From: Phytophthora quininea
Lineage: Eukaryota; Oomycota; Peronosporomycetes; Peronosporales; Peronosporaceae
Assembly: GCA_011947345.1 (NCBI GenBank)
Contig: JAAVTG010000760.1
Span: 1 to 18,870 of the forward strand
Length of the DNA: 18,870 bases
Direction of reading: 5' to 3'
The notes under the pieces were generated by a model. The model saw only the letters and a program-made list of their open reading frames with translations. It made no database searches and was not told where the DNA came from. Both the position numbers and the translations under genes were made by a program. Shown one piece after another: positions 9,587 through 16,806 of this stretch (position 1 is the stretch's first letter; the number at the start of each line of letters is the position of its first letter).

Positions 9587-9595
9587 TCACGAGCG
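9447..9595 (+). repeat. 42-bp tandem repeat, about 3.5 copies
   Basis: CTTGCAGACCC starts at 9489 and 9531, and a diverged form (CCTACGGACCC) starts at 9573, an exact 42-bp spacing. A weaker copy precedes them from 9447. Each unit contains one or two GGATCC/AGATCC sites and a CATG-containing spacer. The repeat runs into the end of the minus-strand gene. Confidence 0.7.
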
Positions 9596-12275
9596 GGCAT
9601 TGTCAAAGCGGAAGGGTAGGCGTGCAACATCGCGCGCTGGTTGGTATTTTGGGAGATCCCGGTAATAATTGCGCCACGGATCCACTTCGTCACATTCAGC
9701 GAGAGCTTCGAGCAGATCCGTAGGCAGATCCCGGGCAGAGGGTCGAGCAGCACCAGCAGTCGCGCTGCGCGACCAGGATACCAAATGACACTCTCCTCAA
9801 TTCCGGGGAAGTGTAGGAAGAATGGATTCAGCAAGATGTCGATGCCACACCAACCGTCGCGCATTGCCCCCAACAACAGCTTGATAAACTTTTTCCAACG
9901 CGGACCGGCGTGGGATCTGCGCTGTTTCCGTGCCGAATAGTATTGGTCCAGTGCTGGATCTGCTTGACGCATCGCATTGGAAATGGGAAGATAGTGAGTT
10001 GACTCCCAGTAAGCCTGACGACCACGCTCCTCGTTGGCGAGATATAAGTCCACCGCAGTCGCGAGGCTAGTTTTTGCATGACGGTGAGCACGCAGATTAA
10101 AGTCAGCGGTGGCTCGGAGTTCTCCAAAACCTCCCAAGGGCGAGTTGCTAACAACGTCGTCAGGTTGGTGGGGGTAATCAGATCCGCGCAGTACTGTCGG
10201 GGGTGTACAGCGGAGGCCCGGGCCGGTCTTAATGGGAAGATCCATCCTGGTCGCAGCGGAAATCTGCGAATCAGAGTCGAGGGGATCATGTGGTAACCTG
10301 GATCCGGCTTAGGAACCCTGAGTCCCACGGATCCACCTCGGCCGGACTAAAGTACCGGGGCGATCGAAGTCCGGGATGAACTATGGAGCGAAAGGGTTGA
10401 CCGGAGGAGCAGGGGTCCAAGGGGTGATCTCCAGGTGGTCTACCAGGAGATCCAGGGGGCGATCTGTGAGGCGAGCCACCCGAGGATCCATGGGGAATCC
10501 GCGCGGCGAACTACCTGGAGACCCAGAGACCGAGGGGGTCGGCGTGGTGATCCACCAGTCGTAGGCGCAGATCCTGCAGGATCCGCCGTCGGAACATCGC
10601 TGGGACGGGCCTCAGCCACGGCCTCATCCGCCCCGGTGGCGAGGTGGCCTTCCGCCGATGATCGGCGGATCTCCGCACGGGATCTGGCCTTCGCCACGAG
10701 GACCTGCTCGTCCAAATCGCTGCTCGCGTCGGGACTATCATGGGTCGTAGGACCGTCATCGCCGGTCAGATTCACATCGACTTCAGTGGGCCCACCTGAT
10801 CCGCCTTGATCGTCACCCGATCCGCCTTGGTTGTCATCCGATCCACCTGGGTTGTCATCCGATTCACCTTGATCATCGGTGACCTCGACGAGATCACCCT
10901 GGTCATCGTCGATCTCGCCAGATCCGCCACCCGGCTCGTCCGATCTACCGTGATCACCGGAGATCATGTCACCCTCGTTGCCCTGGACGACAGATCCAGC
11001 GTCAGTTTCCGGCGAGGAAGATCGAGGGATCCTGGGTGGAGGTCCCGCCGCTGCCGCCAGAGCCCGAGGACGCTTGGCCCCGAGACAGGTCCCAGCCAGC
11101 GACACGATCCCGGACAAGTGCCGAAGCAGGGTATCTTGTTCGGCAGTGACGAACGCTAAATCGCTGACAGCAGAGGAGTGACGAGACTGAAACCGCGCGA
11201 CGTCCCGTGTCAAGGACCTGACGGAGTTGTTGGCTTCAGTGACGGAGCTGTTAGCTTCAGTGAGGGCTCGGCCTACGGGGAACGGAGATCAGAGTTAGTA
11301 TGGCACGGTAGGAGGGGAATCGGTAGCAAGATAGACGCTTACGCAGGCGGGCAATTTCCGACTGAGAGCCATCACGCACTTGGGTGGCGGCATCCCGCTC
11401 GAATCTAGCTTGATCCAGCTCCTGTCGGGCCTGCTGAAGCGAGATCACGAGGGCGTCATAAAGCAAGCGAAGCTGGGTGAGTTCATGCGTCAGTTGGGAA
11501 TTTTCCTGCTCATCCGCGTCCGCAACAGCGCAGGCAGCGACCAATTGAGCCCCGTCGCTCCTAGCATGATCCGGGGCCGTAGATCCCGCACCGGAAGTCA
11601 GGGATCTGAGGTGATCCAGGTTTGCCATCGCCGTGGCTTGAGCTACCAGAGCTTGATCACGTTCGATGGTGTACATCTGAGACTGCAAGAACTGCAGATC
11701 CGCCTCTGCGACGTCCAGATCTTCTTGGCAGCGGTTCCGATCGGCTGTGATCCTTTTCAGATCAGCCTGGAGGCAGCCTCGATCCGCAACCATATCGTCA
11801 AGATCTACTCGGAACCGGTCTCGGTCCGCGGTGACGCTGGCCAAATCTAGTTGGAATTGGTCTCGATCAGCCGTGATCCGGTCCAGATCTTGGTGTAGGT
11901 GGTGGATCCGACGCCGGCTGACAGAGATCTCGTCATCTTGAGCGCGGATCTGGCTTTGGAGTGACTTGATCTCGAATGAGACGAAATCACGACGCTCCGC
12001 CGCACGCAGGCCCTCCATCAGCTCCTTCTCGCGGTGCAGACGACAAAGCTCATCTTGTTAATCGTCAAGGAGCCCCTCCAGACATAAGAACTCTCATGTA
12101 CGGCGATCCGGCAAGACTTCAGTATGGGACGAAGGGGTGCTGACGGACCCGCACGCGACTGCGGGACGTGGATCGGTGAAGCTGCCTCTGACGGAGGCGC
12201 GAGGTTGGGAGGCACAGCAGGAGAGCCTTGCCCATCGCCATGGGGCGAGCCCGCGGAGTCTTGGTCGTGATCCAT
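9587..12275 (-). pseudogene. Antisense, intron-containing coiled-coil gene inside the retrotransposon
   Basis: A large gene lies opposite to gag-pol. It starts at ATG 12275 with a Pro/Ala/Ser-rich segment (MDHDQDSAGSPHGDGQGS). After one frame break near 12050 it reads QDELCRLHREKELMEGLRAA, then a long coiled coil with four 14-residue units (11710-11877, for example ITADRDQFQLDLAS). A 70-bp intron (11342-11273) joins it in exact frame to RALTEANSSVTEANNSV and on to 10440. That part includes an acidic Gly repeat (10794-10865, GGSDDNQ). After further breaks between 10440 and 10245 comes a folded-looking C-terminal region: NEERGRQAYWESTHYLPIS, RDGWCGIDILLNPFFLHFPG, VIWYPGRAA, and, after a shift near 9770, DPWRNYYRDLPKYQPA, ending at 9587. 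Full length would be about 870 residues. I recall similar hypothetical proteins in Phytophthora but know no function. Confidence 0.75.
11273..11342 (-). other. 70-bp spliceosomal intron in the antisense gene
   Basis: On the minus strand the donor is CTGC|GTAAGCG, the branch site is TACTAAC (in ATACTAACTC), and the acceptor is CCCCGTAG|GCC. Its length of 70 bp suits oomycete introns. The upstream exon ends one base into a codon; splicing completes it as CGC (Arg) and moves into exactly the frame that stays open to 10440. On the plus strand the same bases show no intron signals, so the gene's direction is clear. Confidence 0.85.
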
Positions 12276-12711
12276 GCGGAAGGAAGCCAGGGGATGAAAT
12301 GCGAATGGTCCCTGACGTAATGCCGTTGTAGGGCAATAACCTCAGGCAGGAGGCGGTTGTGGTGAAGCGCTTTCCCGGAAATGGGGCGATATGGGAGCCC
12401 AGCATGCCGGATCTGGACTCAGATCCCCGGATCAGACATGAGTATATCGCGGGAGTAACGGATGCAAGCGTAAGAGATTCGGATCTGCAACGCAGTATGC
12501 TGGATCTAGACTCAGATCGCCGGATCAGATATGGATACATCGTGGAAGCGATGGATCCAGGCGTGGGCAACCCAGACCTGCAACTGAGGCCGTGCCAGGC
12601 GTGGATCTGGTAGACCAGAGGACCGATCAAGCGACAGCACCCAGCGGCAGGTACAGAAATGGTGCAGATGATAGGTTTTGGGATGGGATCTCCATGGATC
12701 CACTCATAATT
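12276..12711 (-). promoter_or_regulatory. Upstream region of the antisense gene, between its start and the 3' LTR
   Basis: This 436-bp interval has open frames on both strands but none that reads like the rest of the element; the long minus-strand frame here looks like repeat-derived sequence. It contains the 93-bp tandem repeat and lies directly upstream of the antisense ATG, so a promoter or 5' leader is the natural reading. No core motif is clear. The usual polypurine tract before the 3' LTR is weak: the nearest purine-rich run is GGGATGGGA at 12680-12688. Confidence 0.35.
12404..12610 (+). repeat. 93-bp tandem repeat, two copies plus a partial third
   Basis: ATGCCGGATCTGGACTCAGA at 12404 recurs as ATGCTGGATCTAGACTCAGA at 12497, exactly 93 bp later. 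A shortened third start (GTGCCAGG...GGATCTGG) is at 12592. Both full copies keep the order GGATCT, CAGATC, CGGATCAGA, then a CAGACCTGCAAC-like or GGATCTGCAAC end. The period is a multiple of three, so the plus strand reads as a 31-residue repeat, but no start or neighbouring coding supports translation. Confidence 0.75.
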
Positions 12712-13329
12712 TGCTTAATAGAGAGTCGAATTTGCCTTGTACACCACAAGTGCCCTTCCTAGCGCTCAAGACTACGGGATCTACATTGGTCCAGTCAAGC
12801 TACGTCGGGATCACCGCGGATCAAGCAGTGCTCGGGTGATCTGGATAATATATTGGCCAGATCCACTCGCAGCCTGGATCCACTGGTACCAAGTGCAGAT
12901 TCGAAGTCTACTGGAGTTACTACTTGGCCAGGACGACTGATTGACCCTCAACCCCCAAGATCACGCTATTGGAAGCGTCAAGTAAGGAAAAGGAAGACAA
13001 CACACCCCTCAAGGGAACCCCCACCTGGATCCAAGATCCAGACCCCAGATCCAAGTAGATCCAAGCGACTACTGGTCTGGCAAATATTCAAAGACGCAGA
13101 GTGAAGATTCCCGCGCTGCTCCTGACCTCCCACGTCCCGCCAAGACGTTCGATCTTCATAGATCAATTATCCTCGAAGCACCCGAAGAGCAGATCCAGCC
13201 CGCCGACGGGTACACAAGGTACACAAGGTGAGTACAACTTCAGCATCCTCACGGATATCGGAGTACCCCTCCGTTAGTCGGCGTCTGGGCGCAGTGGAAG
13301 CGGATTTTGATAAATCCCGCTACACCACA
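12712..13329 (+). repeat. Right (3') LTR
   Basis: This is the partner of 601-1206, with the same TG start and ACCACA end. It has a longer tract at about 13203-13230, where GGTACACAAG is doubled before GTGAGT, compared with a diverged and shortened form in the left copy. It keeps the AT block at 12845-12854 and the AGATCC cluster at 13026-13062. It is followed directly by host-like, GATC-poor sequence at 13330. Read backwards it would be the natural source of a transcript for the antisense gene. Confidence 0.9.
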
Positions 13330-13330
13330 A

Positions 13331-14080
13331 TTTTGTTTATGTTAGCTGAAGTAGTAATTGCCAAACGATCCATCTCCTTTTCCATTTCTTCAGCAGCGTT
13401 AGTGTCAGTTCTGTGAGGCACAAGTTAACATTTCCGCAAGTATTAGCATCGTCCTTTGCATTTTCCACTTCGGTAGTGACTGCAGTGGTCGTATATCTTG
13501 GCATTAGCCTGGTCTATGTTGTGTTCCGTATATTGTAGCCGCTGGTCTACTTAGTAGTTTTCTCTTGCTTCCCTGAAAGCGAAGTGAGGGTCTCATTTAC
13601 AGGTTGTGTCCAAAGAGAGGAAGTGTTTTATGTTCTTTTATCAAATTCACCTGAAACATGGTCTTGATTCAACTACTTTTGGGATTGAACCATGACCTCT
13701 GTTTGTGGCTTCACCAACAGCCAGATTCAGCACATTTCAAGGGCGTGAACAGCCACCGACAATAGGACGGTTTTCAGCGATTGTAGTGGCAATGGTTGAA
13801 GAATCCTCAGCAAGAGAGTAGGAAAGATTTGACATGTTTTCCGCTGTTGAAAACAAGGCGATTAAAAAATGCTTCGAGCCACAAGATCAGCATTATGCAA
13901 ATATTGTGATTGCCTGTTGGCCTCGGATCTTGTTAGGTTGTCCTTGCTTCCGAGGAATGAGCTTTTACTTTCGTACAGTATATCTAATGTAATATTTTGG
14001 TCGGAGCTATCACAAAACGGAGTAGCTTTCAGATTTCGCTCGTACTGGGATAGAAAGCAGCAAAGTGCTAATAAGCCCAA
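13331..14080 (-). pseudogene. Relict minus-strand coding pieces, unrecognised
   Basis: The minus strand shows several coding-like pieces in different frames. The frame 14080-13862 includes YERNLKATPFCDSSDQNITL and NLTRSEANRQSQYLHNADLV. Another near 13835-13745 reads MSNLSYSLAEDSSTIATTIA. One near 13470-13410 (TEVENAKDDANTCGNVNLCL) is followed in another frame by AAEEMEKEMDRLAITTSANI, which runs into the LTR boundary at 13330. They look like exons or fragments of one decayed gene broken by the element, but I cannot name a family and found no chain of splice sites that joins them. An N-terminal hydrophobic stretch near 14080 could be membrane-spanning. Confidence 0.3.
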
Positions 14081-14665
14081 CGCAACAGAGATTAATTAGC
14101 GTTCTGTCCCCAAGTCAAAACTACTTAGCTGCTTTTAATCTCACAGAAGCAAAAAAACAGGACAATTTAACTCGGGCACTGAGCAGATGACCCTGCAGGC
14201 GCGTTAGACGCAGTGCCTCAAACATCACGAAATGCTTTTTTTTTCAAACTAAATTTTAATCCCAGCCTTCACGTAGCCCCAGTTTCATCTGTGTACACGT
14301 GAGGTTCCTATGACTAGCGTACGCTGCAGCAACCAGCAAATTTTCTCTTTGCTCACACTTCGAATAAACTTGAATTTTGCTGTGGCGAGTAGGACCGGAA
14401 AAAGCACCCGTCTGTGGTACGTCGTCATGACATATTGTTTTCGATTTGTCAACTGGCGGCCACAGCTACAAACAAAGAACGTTTGCATGTAGCTGTCGCT
14501 CGGCTTCATAGGCTGCGATTAGCTCCACGAACTCACGCCACTCTGCTGATTACATTTTCCTCGTTACTATTAGCCGAGCATTTTTTCGTATCATCCTTCC
14601 TTACCTGATTCGTCTGGCGCTGGCTTGGAAATGTTGTTCTCGCTCTGCACACCCAACCATAAATC
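14081..14665. other. AT-rich intergenic stretch
   Basis: I see no gene here. The short minus-strand frame at 14285-14509 and the overlapping plus-strand frames have no recognisable domain and no supporting signals. GATC is at background level (one site between 14101 and 14700). The stretch lies downstream of the coiled-coil gene and probably includes its 3' untranslated region. Confidence 0.5.
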
Positions 14666-16745
14666 TTAGTAGCTTGATCTGCTAGATACTACCACATTAC
14701 AGAGGCATACATTTTCTTCCAGAATGGGATCCGACAATGGCACTAGCACAACTTTGCTTTCACATGCCGACGACTTCTTCGCGAGCTTTTCCAGTTCGAG
14801 AGCGTGGACTTTCTGCATTGCATGGATCTGTTGCTGCGCATGTTTAAGCTTGACATCGGTTTTACCCTTGGCTAAAGTGATCACGGCAACTTCTTTTTCC
14901 AGTTCATTGACCTGCTTCCTTTTGGTCTGCAGATCGTTCGTCAATCCCTGACGCACTGCCAACGTGATTTCAAGTGCTCCTTCTGCTCATCAAACTTAGT
15001 CTTGAGCGACATATTTTTCTTTTCAAGCAGCCGCGTCGACTTGGCCAGTGTGGACTCGAGTTGGTTGATCGTCTGGCGATCATTTTTCAGCTGAGTCTCC
15101 AGCTGAAGAATGCGACCTTTCGAGACACCAACGCTACTTCACGATCACTCTGGCGAACGGCGAACTCGCTCGCCTGGCGATGGATGGCTTCAATACGTCT
15201 TTTGTCGTCTTGATCTCAGCGTTGAGGTGCTCTCGACACTCCACGACGGACTTCTTCAGTAAATGATGCAAGCTACGGACGTCTTTGGCAAACTGAAGCA
15301 ACTTGGCCTTCTCGGCGTGGTGCTTGTTAAGACGCTGCTGGCGCTCCTGATCAAAGCTGACAAGCTGATCTTTGTTCTTGAGTAGGAGTTTGCTTTCGCG
15401 TTGCTCAAATTGCTGGCGTTGCAGCTCATTTTGTATTGTCTCCTGCGATACTCTTGCCATTAGTTCCACAACCTCTTGTTGTGCGTGCTCGAACCGATCT
15501 CGCTCTTGCAAAAGCATTTGTAGTTCCTCTGTAATGCGACCCTGCTCCATCTGAAGTGCACGATATTTTGCCTCTCCACACTCGCGCTGCAATATTTCAT
15601 CGCTGAGGTCGTTTCGCAACTTATCATTCTCACTCTGGAGCTCGAGTTTCACCTTTATCAGAGCTGCGATCTCACGCTTCCATAGCTCGGCTTCTGTCGA
15701 GAAACGTGCTTGCTGGTGTTGCAGTTGAGACTCCCTCTCCTTCGCAAACGTCAACTTGTCGAGCGACGCCTCTTCTTCCCGGGCCAGTAGTTTAGCCTCA
15801 AAGCCTTCTTTCACGATTGCGAGTTGTTGGCCAAATAGTTCACTCGCTTGCTCTGCAGCGATTAATTTTGCTCCAAGTTTTGGACCATAGTGCGTGTTGT
15901 GGTTGCTTCAGCTTCGAGCTGCGAGTTTTCGCACGTTAGTCGTTCCACCTGAGCTTGTAGTGAAGCTAAGACCCCGGTAAAGGCAACCGAATCTGCCCCC
16001 GCGACTGGAGTCGTGCTGGAACTTTCAATTAATGTGGTCTTACGGAGTTTGGCCTTGAGTGCGATTTGAGGTTCTCTGCTTGCATGCGATTGTCTTTCTT
16101 CAGCGCTGTTTACCGGTGGAGTGCTTAATGCCACAGCAGGTATTGCCAACTCCAGAAATGAAAGGTTGTCTGAGCGCACCACAGCAGGGAAGAGCTTTGA
16201 TGTTGTCGATGTTGGTGTGCTAATGGAAAGCGAAGACTGGCGTCTAGCTTTTGGTTTTCTGGGGTATATTTACAACGCAATATCAGTAAAGACAATAGAT
16301 TCGCTTAGCGCACATCATACTTTGCGGAAAAAGATGGAGATCGCGGCTTCGTAGTAGTACCGAGGCCTTTCCGCGCAGTCTGCACAGGGCAAAAGGAGAG
16401 GAGTACACTTGAGACCCAGTCAATTCAAAGAGAACCAAAAGCAGCACTCACAAGCTTGCTCGGACCCACTGCTGGCTTAGGCGGTGGTGGCGCGAGCGAC
16501 GCGTTGATTCTCGAAGAAAAATCTAAGCGGAAGTCTGCACTGGGACTAACCAAGACAATCAGTCTAAACGTTGAATCTTCAAAACATGAGTACGCCACCG
16601 ACCTTCTGGATCGACTTGGGCTAGACAAACGCGCCTCGTCCTCGTCCTCCTCTAGAAACCCAAACACTTGCTGGTCGTCGAGGTCGTCGAAGTTGACATC
16701 GCTGCTGCTTGAGGGCGACTCGGAGCCTGACCCACGGCGACTCAT
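14666..16745 (-). CDS. Long coiled-coil protein, three exons, with frame breaks
   Basis: The likely start is ATG 16745 (MSRRGSGSESPSSSSDVNFD), followed by a Ser-rich and acidic N terminus (FGFLEEDEDEARLSS). Intron 1 is 16451-16380 (GTGAGT to TTTTGCCCTGTGCAG, 72 bp); intron 2 is 16320-16259 (GTATGAT to TACCCCAG, 62 bp). The exons join in exact frame through SPSFSAK to KPKARRQSS. Exon 3 has a linker and then several hundred residues of charged heptad-type coiled coil (LQAQVERLTCENSQLEAEAT, LQSENDKLRNDLSDEILQ, QLKNDRQTINQLESTLAKS). It ends at TAA 14666. Frame breaks at about 15865, 15200, 15125 and 14965 are all single-base in type, with no substitution stops. Family and role are unknown; a structural or cytoskeletal role is only a guess. 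Confidence 0.75.
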
Positions 16746-16806
16746 CGAAAGCGGTTCCAACCCCTCGGACAAGTCGAAATACCGTTTCTGATTGCTAAGC
16801 TATATT

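Larger units (their letters stand above)
601..13329 (+). mobile_element. Degenerate Ty3/gypsy LTR retrotransposon, Chronos-like, with antisense gene
   Basis: The element has two LTRs, a candidate primer binding site, gag with CCHC knuckles, and pol in the Ty3/gypsy order protease, RT, RNase H, integrase. A second RNase H lies between the first one and integrase, and a chromodomain follows the GPY/F region. From memory, this combination defines the oomycete Chronos group. About 3.6 kb between pol and the 3' LTR holds a large gene on the opposite strand. Sense coding is broken by more than ten frameshifts and by in-frame stops near 3381, 6342, 7166, 8445 and 8823. The two LTRs differ by roughly 22 substitutions and 8 indels by eye. 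No target-site duplication is recognisable: taatt precedes the left LTR and atttt follows the right one. Confidence 0.93.

Noticed and set aside
10806..11408. Plus-strand open frames opposite the antisense gene (10806-11159, 10966-11181, 11178-11408)
   Set aside because: They are low in complexity, lack domains, and overlap the minus-strand gene, whose intron and coiled coil give clear direction.
12094..12630. Long minus-strand frame upstream of the antisense gene
   Set aside because: The overlapping frame from ATG 12275 has the protein-like composition; this longer frame is largely translated 93-bp repeat and is cut by stops before the coiled coil.
596..13335. Target-site duplication around the LTR pair
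   Set aside because: Left taatt and right atttt do not match at any tried boundary.
13862..14099. Plus-strand frame 13869-14099
   Set aside because: The minus strand over the same bases reads more like protein, and the plus frame has no domain or splice signals.
14285..14608. Short frames on both strands in the AT-rich gap
   Set aside because: Mutual overlap, no recognisable motif and no conserved composition; likely random.
15372..15554. Cys/Ser-rich plus-strand frame 15372-15554
   Set aside because: It is the reverse strand of the Gln/Glu-rich coiled-coil coding, which always yields such a shadow.
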